64,000 nucleotides of DNA from positions 868,001 to 932,000 of the forward strand of contig CAWAOM010000001.1 of assembly GCA_963783695.1 (NCBI GenBank), written 5' to 3'. This DNA comes from BM003 sp963783695 (lineage in GTDB: Bacteria; Pseudomonadota; Gammaproteobacteria; Steroidobacterales; BM003). Every line of letters starts with the position of its first letter. The stretch's first letter is position 1. Of this stretch, positions 42,257-51,086 are shown piece after piece. A model generated the notes under the pieces. It ran no database searches. It was not told the origin of the DNA and saw only the letters and a list, made by a program, of their open reading frames with translations. A program made the translations under genes and the position numbers.

Positions 42257-45200
42257 ATGCGATTAGTCGATATTGCCACCGAGAGACGCGTAACCATCGC
42301 AATGTTCGTCGTGGCGATCGTGCTGTTTGGTGCGGTTTCATTATCCCGGCTAAAACTGAATCTGCTACCGGACCTGTCCTACCCGACGCTGACTGTCCGA
42401 ACCGAACTTACCGGCGGCGCCCCGCTTGAAATAGAGAACCTGCTGACGAAACCGATCGAAGAAGCGGTTGGCGTAATTAAAAACGTGCGGCTTGTTCGCT
42501 CAGTGTCGCGCTCCGGACAATCCGATGTCGTCCTCGAATTTGTCTGGGGCACAGACATGGACATCGCCGGTGTCGATGTGCGGGAAAAACTCGATTTGCT
42601 TGAATTACCGCTCGAGGCATCGCGACCGCTGCTGTTGCGATTCGACCCCTCAAGCGAACCGATAATGCGGATGGCTCTTGTACCGGACGACGATACCGAC
42701 GCCGGCGAATCCCGCCTGAAGTACCTGAGACGCTTTGCCGAGGACCGGCTGAAAACCGATTTTGAGGCCGTTGAAGGCACCGCCGCGGTCAAGATCAGCG
42801 GCGGCTATGAAGACGAAATCCAGATCACTGTCGATCAGAAAAAACTGGCGCAGCTGGGGCTGACTGTCCCGGCGGTGGCACAGCGTGTGCGGGCAGAGAA
42901 TGTCAACCTCTCCGGTGGCCGCCTCGAAGAAGGTAGTCAGCGGTTCCTGGTACGCACCATCAACGAGTATCAGTCTGTCGGCGAAATTGGCAACACCATA
43001 ATTGCGACACCGGACGATCGGCCCGTGTACCTGCGCGATGTGGCAACCGTAGAAAGCGGTTACAAGGAACGCGAAGCCATTACGCGTATCGACGGCAAAG
43101 AGTCGGTCGAACTGGCCGTTTACAAGGAAGGCGATGCAAACACCGTACAGGTCGCACAACGCATACAAGCCAGGCTCGGGGAAGTAGAAGAAACGCTGCC
43201 GGATGGCGTCACACTGGTCAAGGTGTACGATCAGGCGAAGTTCATCGGTTCGGCGATCAGCGACGTAACCAATGCGGCCCTTGTCGGCGGCCTGCTCGCG
43301 GTCATTGTGCTTTTTGGCTTCCTGCGTGACGCCCGCGCGACGACCATCATCGGCATCACCATCCCGGTGTCGGTGATTGGCACTTTCGTGCTGATGTATT
43401 CGAGCGATATCACGCTCAACATCATGTCGTTGGGCGGAATCGCGCTTGCGATTGGCATGCTGGTCGACAATTCAATCGTCGTCCTCGAGAACATCGTTCG
43501 CAAACGTGAACAGGGGGAGTCCATTCTGCAGGCGGCGCGCAACGGCACCAGCGAGGTGGCTACCGCGGTCACCGCCGCGACCCTGACCACGATTGCGGTC
43601 TTTTTCCCGATGGTGTTTGTCAGTGGTATCGCCGGGCAGTTGTTTCGCGATCAGGCTTTAACCGTTACATTTGCGCTGGTTTTTTCGCTCGTCGTTGCCC
43701 TGACTCTGATACCGATGCTTGCTTCGCTGGGCGCCGGGGACCGCTATACCGACGCCGCCGACTCCAGCGCGCCCGGGCGGCTCACGCGCGCCGTCGCATT
43801 CGTGGTCCGCTGGGCAGGACGCGGTCTGTCCCTGTTTGCATGGCTCGGGCGGATTTTGATGTGGCTGCCGTCGAAAATTCTTCAGGGGCTCTACCATGGT
43901 ATGGCCGCGATCTATCCCGCTTTGCTCAGATGGTCACTCAAACATCGGTTGCTGGTTGTCATCGCCGCCGTGGCGATATTTGCCGCTACGATGACACTGA
44001 TCCCGAGGCTCGGCACGGAGTTGATTCCCCAGCTCTCGCAGGGCGAATTTAACGCCAATCTGAGACTTGCCCCGGGCACACCGCTCAGCGACACGGATGC
44101 CGCGCTCCAGACTACCCGCGCTGCCGCCGCGGAGATGAATGAAGTCGCGATGTCCTATGCGGTTGCCGGGACCGGAAACCGTCTCGATGCAACGCCTGTC
44201 GATGCGGGTGAGCATACCGGGACACTGAGTATCACGCTTGCGTCGGGTTCCGGCCGCGAAGCCGAGGCACGGGTCATAGACAGCATGCGCGAGACGCTGG
44301 CGAGACAACCGGGCGTACAATTCGAGTTCAGCCGCCCTGCCCTGTTCAGCTTTGCCAGTCCGCTGCAGATCGAAGTCACCGGTTATGATCTCGAACAGCT
44401 CGAAGGCGTCAACAACCGCATTGTGGAGGCGCTGGAAGCAACCAGTCGATTTACAGACATCAAGACCACGGTCGAGGAAGGCAACCCGGAAATACAGATC
44501 GTGTTCGACCAGGAACGTGCAGCAAGGCTGGGTCTTGCGGTTCGCGACATAGCCGACCGGGTCGTCGCCAACGTACGTGGAGAACTCGCCACCCGTTACA
44601 CCTGGCGCGACCGCAAGATCGACGTGCTGGTTCGAAGCGTCGACAATCGCGAGGCGTCGATCGAAGAGATCCGCCAGCTGATCGTCAACCCGAGCAGCGA
44701 CCGGCCGGTGCCGCTGGAGGCCGTCGCCGATGTCGGAATCGCACGCGGGCCGGCCGAAATCCGCCGCGTAAATCAGGAACGCGTGGCGATTATTACCGCC
44801 GATTTTGCTTTTGGCGATCTTGGCGCCGCGGTTCTCGAAGTCGAGCGAATTCTCGAAGCGACGCCAATGCCGACGGGTATCGGCGCCGTTGTGACCGGGC
44901 AGAGCGAAGAAATGGAGGCGTCGTTTCGCTCGATGAAATTTGCGTTGACGTTGGCAATTTTCCTCGTCTACCTGGTTATGGCCTCACAATTCGAGTCCCT
45001 GCTGCATCCGTTCGTCATTCTGTTCACGATTCCGCTGGCACTGGTCGGTGCGATCCTCGCACTATATCTGACCGGCACATCCATCAACGTAGTCGCCTTT
45101 ATCGGGGTCATTATGCTGGCCGGTATCGTCGTCAACAATGCCATCGTGCTGATCGATCTGATCAACCAGCTGCGCAGCGGCGGAATGGATAAACATGCCG

Positions 45201-45457
45201 CGATCATGGAAGCCTGCAAGGTTCGTTTGCGGCCCATATTGATGACGACAACAACGACCATCCTCGGACTTTTGCCGATGGCAATCGGTGTGGGCGAAGG
45301 CGCCGAAGTGCGCACGCCCATGGCGATTACGGTAATCGGCGGCCTGTTGACCTCGACACTGTTGACTCTCGTGGTGATTCCCGTCGTCTACTCACTGCTT
45401 GATCGCAAACGCTGGGAACCTGCAACGGCGCCGGCCACGAGGTCGGCAAACGCCTGA
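42257..45457 (+). CDS. RND-family efflux permease (1)
   Basis: A 1066-residue inner-membrane pump, the usual RND length. The N-terminal helix (VTIAMFVVAIVLFGAVSL) leads to the porter domain (LPDLSYPTLTVRTELTGGAPLEIENLL). The proton-relay helix 4 region reads GGIALAIGMLVDNSIVVLENI with its Asp. A second hydrophobic half ends VIMLAGIVVNNAIVLIDLINQLR and TTTTILGLLPMAIGVGEGAE. There is an approximately 60-residue insertion between helices 6 and 7 (VVRWAGRGLSLFAWLGRILMWLP). It resembles HAE/HME-type pumps (SwrC/CzcA-like); the substrate is unknown. Confidence 0.92.
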   Translation: MRLVDIATERRVTIAMFVVAIVLFGAVSLSRLKLNLLPDLSYPTLTVRTELTGGAPLEIENLLTKPIEEAVGVIKNVRLVRSVSRSGQSDVVLEFVWGTDMDIAGVDVREKLDLLELPLEASRPLLLRFDPSSEPIMRMALVPDDDTDAGESRLKYLRRFAEDRLKTDFEAVEGTAAVKISGGYEDEIQITVDQKKLAQLGLTVPAVAQRVRAENVNLSGGRLEEGSQRFLVRTINEYQSVGEIGNTIIATPDDRPVYLRDVATVESGYKEREAITRIDGKESVELAVYKEGDANTVQVAQRIQARLGEVEETLPDGVTLVKVYDQAKFIGSAISDVTNAALVGGLLAVIVLFGFLRDARATTIIGITIPVSVIGTFVLMYSSDITLNIMSLGGIALAIGMLVDNSIVVLENIVRKREQGESILQAARNGTSEVATAVTAATLTTIAVFFPMVFVSGIAGQLFRDQALTVTFALVFSLVVALTLIPMLASLGAGDRYTDAADSSAPGRLTRAVAFVVRWAGRGLSLFAWLGRILMWLPSKILQGLYHGMAAIYPALLRWSLKHRLLVVIAAVAIFAATMTLIPRLGTELIPQLSQGEFNANLRLAPGTPLSDTDAALQTTRAAAAEMNEVAMSYAVAGTGNRLDATPVDAGEHTGTLSITLASGSGREAEARVIDSMRETLARQPGVQFEFSRPALFSFASPLQIEVTGYDLEQLEGVNNRIVEALEATSRFTDIKTTVEEGNPEIQIVFDQERAARLGLAVRDIADRVVANVRGELATRYTWRDRKIDVLVRSVDNREASIEEIRQLIVNPSSDRPVPLEAVADVGIARGPAEIRRVNQERVAIITADFAFGDLGAAVLEVERILEATPMPTGIGAVVTGQSEEMEASFRSMKFALTLAIFLVYLVMASQFESLLHPFVILFTIPLALVGAILALYLTGTSINVVAFIGVIMLAGIVVNNAIVLIDLINQLRSGGMDKHAAIMEACKVRLRPILMTTTTTILGLLPMAIGVGEGAEVRTPMAITVIGGLLTSTLLTLVVIPVVYSLLDRKRWEPATAPATRSANA

Positions 45458-45468
45458 CGGAGACGAAG

Positions 45469-48400
45469 ATGCGGCATACGGAAATCGCGATGCGCAGACC
45501 GGTCACCACGGTCATGTTTTTCGTTGCGTTGGCGGCGGTTGGTCTGATTGCGTCGCGATTGCTGCCGCTCGAATACATGCCAGACATCGAGTTTCCCGGA
45601 ATTTTCATCCAGATTCCGTACCAGGGTTCGAGCCCGGAGGAAGTGGAGCAACGCATCACCCGCCCGATCGAGGAGGCACTTGCGACGTTGTCGGGGGTCG
45701 AGCGAATGGATTCGTTCTCTCGCGACAACCAGGCGGAGATAAGGCTGTTCTTCAGCTGGGACGAGGAAGTCTCGACAAAAGGCATCGATGCGCGGGTGAA
45801 AATCGATTCGATCCGCCACGAGTTGCCTGAGGACCTGCAACGTATTCTCGTGTTCACCGGTTCGACCAGCGATCAGCCGATACTCGTTCTGCGAATTTCC
45901 AGTGATCGCGATCTGTCCGATGCCTATGATCTGCTCGACCGCCATTTGAAACGGCGGATCGAACGCCTGGAGGGGGTTTCCCGGGTCGAACTACAGGGCG
46001 TTGAACGGCGTGAAATCCGCATTCTGCTGGATGCCGACCGGGTAGCGGCGCACGGCATTGACTTGCCGGCTCTTAAAGTGCTGCTGGAGAAAAGCAATTT
46101 TGCGGTGAGTGCCGGGCGCATCACCGAGGGCGGGCAGCGTTTCAACGTTCGACCCAAAGGCGAGTTCACGTCCCTGGATGACATCCGCAACACGATCATC
46201 GACGACGGCAGCCTCCATCTTGGCGACATCGCCGAAGTGGATTTGCTCAGTCCGGAACGCAATTATGGTCGCCACCTCGATGGCCGCTATGCAATCGGCC
46301 TGAACGTCTATAAGGCCACCGGGGCCAACATGGTTGCGGTCGCTGACCGGGTCAAAGCGGAAGTCGAGAGAATCGGCGAATTGCCGCAAATGCAGGGCAT
46401 CAGGATCTTCGATCTGGACAACCAGGCGCAAGGCGTGCGCGACTCGCTCTCTGATCTCCTCAGCGCGGGCATGATTGGAGCGCTGTTGGCCATCATCGTG
46501 CTGTACCTGTTTTTACGTCAGCTCAGCACAACCCTGATCGTTACGGCAGCAGTGCCTTTTTCGCTGCTGATCACACTGGCGGCGATGTACTTTTTTGGGC
46601 TGTCGCTAAACATCCTTTCGATGATGGGCCTGATGCTGGCAGTAGGCATGCTCGTCGACAATGCCGTTGTCGTGACAGAGAGTATTTTTCGTTACCGCCT
46701 GAACATGCCCGACGAACCGGTCAAGGCGACCCTGCTTGGGGTGCAGGAAGTAGGACTGGCCGTGGTCGCAGGAACCGCCACGTCAATTATCGTTTTCGCG
46801 CCAATGCTATTTGGCACCAAAGCCGACATTACCGTCTTCCTCGGTCATGTAGCGCTGACAATCGTAGTGGCGCTGATAGCGAGCCTGGTTATTGCCCAGA
46901 CCCTTGTGCCAATGCTTGCAAGCCGTGTACCGGCGCCGCCGACGCCCAAACCAGGTGCAGTGATGACCCGCCTCACCGATCGCTATGTACGGGCATTGCA
47001 GTGGACCCTGCGCCACCCGTGGTGGACCTTACTCGGCATCCTGGTCGTTATTGGTTCGACAATTATTCCGATGAAAATGGTGAAGTTCGATACCTGGCCA
47101 CAGGACTTTCAACGGCGGCTGTTTATGCCCTACCACATCGAGGGCGAATACCCGCTGGAGCAGATCGAGGGTACCGTGAACAAGGTCGAGGCTTTCCTTT
47201 TCGAAAACAAAGAGAAGCTCGACATCGTGTCCGTGTACAGTTATTACGACAACACCCGCGGCGAGTCGACGTTACTCCTGACCGATGACAGCGAAGCCAC
47301 GATGGCGACAGAGGACATCATCGAGTACATCGAAGAGAACCTGCCGGAAATCGTTATTGGCAAACCGAGTTTCAGTTTTGAACAGGACGGTGGCGGTGGC
47401 GAGTCGTTCTCGCTGCAGGTCAGCGGCGATTCGACCGAACAACTCACCGAGATCAGCGCCGAATTAATCCGAATATTGTCCACCGTCGACGATCTGCAGA
47501 GTCTCCGCAGCGATTCCACCGCTGGTGAACGCGAGATACGGGTTAGCGTCGACCGTATTCGTGCTACCCAGTTCGGGCTGTCCACCGAACAAATCGCCAA
47601 CTCGATCGCAACTGCCATGCGTGGTGACTATCTCCGCGAGTTCCGTGGCAAGGACAACGAAATCGCGGTCCGTCTGGCATTTCGTGAATCGGATCAACAG
47701 AGCGTCGAACAACTTGCCGATCTTCCGCTGTACACCGCGGACGGACGCCGGGTGAGGCTGGCAAGTGTTGCCAGTTTCCGAATTGAGCGGGCACCGCAGA
47801 CCATCCAGCGGGTGGACCGGCAGACCGCTGTCGTTATCAATGCAAACCTCGCCAAGGACAGCTCACTCGACGAGGTCAGGCCTGAAGTCGAAAAACTGAT
47901 GGAACAGTTCGAGCTGCCGCCGGGTTACAGCTGGAAGTTTGGCCGCGGATTCGAGCGTCAGGATGAAACCCAGCAAATCATGGCCGAGAATATCCTGCTC
48001 GGCATTGCGATGATTTTTATCGTCATGGCGGCATTGTTCGAATCGGTCCTGTATCCGATGTCCATCATTTTCTCGATTCTCTTTTCGATCATCGGAGTTT
48101 TCTGGTTTTTCTTCCTGACCGGCACGACTTTCTCGTTCATGGCCTCGATCGGCATCATGATTTTGATCGGCGTTGTCGTGAATAACGGCATCGTGCTGGT
48201 CGATCACATAAACAATCTGCGGCGTGAGGGTATCGGACGCAAGGAAGCCGTCATCGAGGCGGGTCGTGACCGGCTGCGGCCAATTTTGATGACCGTGGCG
48301 ACAACCATTCTCGGTCTTAGCCCGTTGGCGGTGGGAACGACACAGGTTGGAGGTGATGGACCGCCCTACTTCCCGATGGCCCGCGCCATTATTGGCGGAC

Positions 48401-48534
48401 TTGCATTCTCGACTATCGTGTCTTTGCTGGTGGTACCGAGTTTCTATCTCTGGCTGGACGGTCTTAGCCGCTGGGGCCGCAAAGTCATGCGAACCGCGCG
48501 CGAGGGCGGCAAGGCCGCCGCCCGAGCAGGCTAG
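45469..48534 (+). CDS. RND-family efflux permease (2)
   Basis: A 1021-residue pump starting 11 bases after the first, with GGAG upstream. It shows N-terminal helix (VTTVMFFVALAAVGLIAS), porter domain (EYMPDIEFPGIFIQIPYQGSSPEEVEQRI), the helix-4 motif GLMLAVGMLVDNAVVVTESI, and the C-terminal GIMILIGVVVNNGIVLVDHINNLRREG. The insertion seen in the first pump is shorter here. With it, the operon offers two adaptors and two pumps; no outer-membrane factor is encoded nearby, so a TolC-like channel elsewhere is expected. The gene converges with 48541 at a six-base gap. Confidence 0.92.
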   Translation: MRHTEIAMRRPVTTVMFFVALAAVGLIASRLLPLEYMPDIEFPGIFIQIPYQGSSPEEVEQRITRPIEEALATLSGVERMDSFSRDNQAEIRLFFSWDEEVSTKGIDARVKIDSIRHELPEDLQRILVFTGSTSDQPILVLRISSDRDLSDAYDLLDRHLKRRIERLEGVSRVELQGVERREIRILLDADRVAAHGIDLPALKVLLEKSNFAVSAGRITEGGQRFNVRPKGEFTSLDDIRNTIIDDGSLHLGDIAEVDLLSPERNYGRHLDGRYAIGLNVYKATGANMVAVADRVKAEVERIGELPQMQGIRIFDLDNQAQGVRDSLSDLLSAGMIGALLAIIVLYLFLRQLSTTLIVTAAVPFSLLITLAAMYFFGLSLNILSMMGLMLAVGMLVDNAVVVTESIFRYRLNMPDEPVKATLLGVQEVGLAVVAGTATSIIVFAPMLFGTKADITVFLGHVALTIVVALIASLVIAQTLVPMLASRVPAPPTPKPGAVMTRLTDRYVRALQWTLRHPWWTLLGILVVIGSTIIPMKMVKFDTWPQDFQRRLFMPYHIEGEYPLEQIEGTVNKVEAFLFENKEKLDIVSVYSYYDNTRGESTLLLTDDSEATMATEDIIEYIEENLPEIVIGKPSFSFEQDGGGGESFSLQVSGDSTEQLTEISAELIRILSTVDDLQSLRSDSTAGEREIRVSVDRIRATQFGLSTEQIANSIATAMRGDYLREFRGKDNEIAVRLAFRESDQQSVEQLADLPLYTADGRRVRLASVASFRIERAPQTIQRVDRQTAVVINANLAKDSSLDEVRPEVEKLMEQFELPPGYSWKFGRGFERQDETQQIMAENILLGIAMIFIVMAALFESVLYPMSIIFSILFSIIGVFWFFFLTGTTFSFMASIGIMILIGVVVNNGIVLVDHINNLRREGIGRKEAVIEAGRDRLRPILMTVATTILGLSPLAVGTTQVGGDGPPYFPMARAIIGGLAFSTIVSLLVVPSFYLWLDGLSRWGRKVMRTAREGGKAAARAG

Positions 48535-48540
48535 AACGCC

Positions 48541-49596
48541 TTAGGGTGTCATTGCCGAGCACACGTCCCAGTAATCGCTCGTAAGAACGTTGATCGGTTC
48601 GCCCACAGTCGGTACGCCCGATGTTGCAAGTTTGTGTTGCAGCACCGCATTGATAGACTCCGGACGCGGCACGGTATCGCCTTGCGCTCGGTATTGTGCC
48701 ACCTGCCTCAGCGCAGCCGTCCTGCGACGCAAAATATCGGAAAGTCCGGGCTCGGAATTCCTCTGCGAAATTGCTCGCGGAATCTCTTCGATATAACGGA
48801 TGCAGTCGGCGCGATGACCATATTTGATCTCCTCGATCGGTTTGACCATCGCCTCATGTGCCAGTCGAGCCAGCCCCTTTTCATCAAAATAATCGAACAA
48901 CTGCTGCGCCAGTGCGATCACGGCGAGATTGATCAGCCGTCGCGCCGCAACACTGGTGGCATCGACGTCAGGCGCCTGAGTCTGCTCCAGAGCGGTCTTA
49001 TCGGCAATCAATTGCTCCATCGTTGACGACAAGCCGTCTACACTCGCGCTCAACTCCTCTATCATGGACTTGCGCTTACGCCGGCGGCTGTGATTCCAGA
49101 ACCCGGTAAGTCCGGCAACCTCGGCTTCAAGAGTCTGCCGCTGTGCTGCAGCCTGCTGCAGTTGTTCGCGCCGATCCTGAATCTCTCCGCGCAACAACTC
49201 GACCTGTCCGGCACGCTCACGATTGAACTGCATCAACTGTGCCTGCCGCGCCCGTTGTAACTGCTGGTTGAGCAACTGTGCCGCGAACTTCTCCAGTTCG
49301 GCGCGGCATGTCCGCCACACGAAGCGCAACTGAAAAAACACGATGGCGTTAAATCCTGCCTCGGGGTTGGCCAGCAGCATCTCCAGAGAATCGAATTTCT
49401 GCTGCAGTAGCTCCCGGCTCTCGTCCTTGCTCTGCAGTCTCTTGGTCAGCGCATAGTTTTCATCGCGGAGCTTGCGAAATTCCTTTTTTAGCTCCGCACG
49501 ATTCCAGTAAAGCTCGAGGAGACGTTCGTCCTGGACTTTTTTCGAACCGGACCCGACGATCGGTAATTCACCGGTCAGCTCTTTTGCTTCGCTCAT
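48541..49596 (-). CDS. Coiled-coil protein, unknown
   Basis: ATG 49596 gives 351 residues; a longer frame exists but its extra 24 residues look like non-coding sequence. The N-terminal third is coiled coil (KVQDERLLELYWNRAELKKEFRKLRDENYALTKRLQSKDESRELLQQKF), then further long helices with an arginine-rich FWNHSRRRKRKSM, and a mixed C-terminus (PINVLTSDYWDVCSAMTP). No signal or membrane helix is seen. It lies 28 bases downstream of the DUF1249 gene and is probably co-transcribed with it. I do not recognise the family. Confidence 0.65.
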   Translation of the reverse strand: MSEAKELTGELPIVGSGSKKVQDERLLELYWNRAELKKEFRKLRDENYALTKRLQSKDESRELLQQKFDSLEMLLANPEAGFNAIVFFQLRFVWRTCRAELEKFAAQLLNQQLQRARQAQLMQFNRERAGQVELLRGEIQDRREQLQQAAAQRQTLEAEVAGLTGFWNHSRRRKRKSMIEELSASVDGLSSTMEQLIADKTALEQTQAPDVDATSVAARRLINLAVIALAQQLFDYFDEKGLARLAHEAMVKPIEEIKYGHRADCIRYIEEIPRAISQRNSEPGLSDILRRRTAALRQVAQYRAQGDTVPRPESINAVLQHKLATSGVPTVGEPINVLTSDYWDVCSAMTP

Positions 49597-49624
49597 AGCC
49601 TTAAACCCAGTGTGGTGCTGGTCT

Positions 49625-50104
49625 TCACACCGACACGGTATGAATCTCGGTCTGCGATCCGAGCTCATGCCCCAGGTCGACGCAGTACTCGAGCCATTTG
49701 TTCAGCATGGTGTTGCGCGCCCAGCGCAACCCAAGTTCGTTGCCGGCTGGTGTCACGCAGTCCCTGAGCGCGTGGTGGCGATGATGGCCGGCACAGCACA
49801 TGGCCTCGACCAGCCGTGCATCGTGATACACGCGGACAGTCAGATCGGGATCGGCGATGCGTTGAGATTCATCCGCAAAAAAGTAGGTGAGGTGAATCGT
49901 TGTCGTATATCGCGCGCGCTCCAGCAGCCGCGCATGCAACGGCAAATCCACACTGAGGCTGGAAACCCGCTCGCCATGCAGCTTGTCCGCGTCGGGCAGC
50001 AGCCAGCCGAGCCGCACGTAATTACTCTCGTACAGCGTCATGAGCCCGGTGAAGGTCAGCGGGCGTGTCGGACGTGGCAGGACTATCCGGCTGTCGGCAA
50101 GCAT
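49625..50104 (-). CDS. DUF1249 (YqiB-type) protein
   Basis: A 159-residue protein whose segments LMTLYESNYVRLGWLLPD, RARYTTTIHLTYFFAD, DLTVRVYHDARLVEAMCC and LNKWLEYCVDLGH align with the E. coli YqiB family as I remember it. The family's function is unknown; it is mostly gammaproteobacterial, which supports the taxonomic reading. It is followed on the same strand by the coiled-coil gene and lies downstream of ppsR. Confidence 0.85.
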   Translation of the reverse strand: MLADSRIVLPRPTRPLTFTGLMTLYESNYVRLGWLLPDADKLHGERVSSLSVDLPLHARLLERARYTTTIHLTYFFADESQRIADPDLTVRVYHDARLVEAMCCAGHHRHHALRDCVTPAGNELGLRWARNTMLNKWLEYCVDLGHELGSQTEIHTVSV

Positions 50105-50183
50105 AGCCGAAATATAGCACAGGGATGCTAACCGAAGTATCTGACAATGCTCACAAAAATCAGATTGGAAAAAACATCTTGCG

Positions 50184-51008
50184 CTAGGGTCTTACGCGTC
50201 TTTCTACCGCAGTCTTGTCGAGAATCGTGCTGGCGATTTCCTCGATCGAACTTTGCGTGGTGTCGAGGTAGGGAATACCCAGGCGGCGGAACAACTTCTC
50301 CGCCTCGCGGAGTTCGAAACGAACCTGCTGAATAGTCGCATAGCGGCCCTCCGGACGACGCTCCTTGCGAATCTGCTGCAGACGCTCCGCGGCAATAGTC
50401 AAACCATACAATTTATCCTTGACGGGCTTCAGGACCGCCGGCAGATCGCCGCGCTCGAAGTCATCGTCCGCCAGAGGATAATTGGCGGCATAGATGCCGT
50501 ACTGCAGCGCCATGTACAGGCAGGTCGGAGTCTTGCCTGAGCGGGACACACCAACCAGCACCAGGTCGGCGCGGTCATAATCGCGGTTTCGTCCGCCATC
50601 GTCGCTCGCCAGTGCAAAATTTGTCGCATCGATGCGCTGATTGTACTTTTGCAGATCGCTCATGCCGTGGGCGCGCCCGGCGGCATGACTGGAGCGCTGT
50701 TCCAGCTCCTTTTCCAGCGGCGCCAGAAACGCATCGAAAAAATCAAGGTACAAACCGTTGCTACGCTGAAACAACACCCGCAAATCATCGTTGACCAGGG
50801 TACTGAAAATAATCGGCCGCACGCCCTCCAGCTCAGCAGTGAGATTGATTTTCTCGACCGCCTCGCGGGCTTTCTGCGGACTCGAGAGAAACGGCAGGGT
50901 CACCTGCCTGAACGCCACTCCCTCGAATTGCGTCAGCAAGCTGTGACCGAGGGTTTCAGCGGTAACCCCGGTCTCGTCGGATATGAAAAATACGGTTCTT
51001 TGACTCAT
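50184..51008 (-). CDS. ppsR: PEP synthase regulatory kinase/pyrophosphorylase PpsR
   Basis: I start at ATG 51008 (MSQRTVFFISDETGVTAETLG), the standard N-terminus, giving 274 residues as in the family; the frame is open upstream but into ppsA's leader. The nucleotide-binding segment LVLVGVSRSGKTPTCLYMA carries the DUF299/PpsR-type P-loop. PpsR is bifunctional: ADP-dependent inactivation and Pi-dependent reactivation of PEP synthase by phosphorylating a Thr next to its catalytic His. It is divergent from ppsA across 78 bases, the classic pairing. Confidence 0.96.
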   Translation of the reverse strand: MSQRTVFFISDETGVTAETLGHSLLTQFEGVAFRQVTLPFLSSPQKAREAVEKINLTAELEGVRPIIFSTLVNDDLRVLFQRSNGLYLDFFDAFLAPLEKELEQRSSHAAGRAHGMSDLQKYNQRIDATNFALASDDGGRNRDYDRADLVLVGVSRSGKTPTCLYMALQYGIYAANYPLADDDFERGDLPAVLKPVKDKLYGLTIAAERLQQIRKERRPEGRYATIQQVRFELREAEKLFRRLGIPYLDTTQSSIEEIASTILDKTAVERRVRP

Positions 51009-51017
51009 CGCAGTCGG

Positions 51018-51023
51018 TATAAT
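51018..51023 (+). promoter_or_regulatory. Candidate -10 element for ppsA
   Basis: A perfect TATAAT between the divergent ppsR and ppsA starts. The nearest TTGACT (51000-51005) is only 12 bases away, too close for a standard pair, so the true -35 may be the weaker GTTCTT at 50995-51000 or the promoter may need an activator. Confidence 0.4.
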
Positions 51024-51086
51024 GTCCGGTTTGTATATCAGGCGGCGGTTTAACACCTCCGGTTCTGGAAAACAAGGGGTTAGCAA

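Noticed and set aside
51000..51023. TTGACT/TATAAT as a complete ppsA promoter
   Set aside because: The spacer is only 12 bases, too short for a standard sigma-70 promoter; only the -10 is kept as a candidate.
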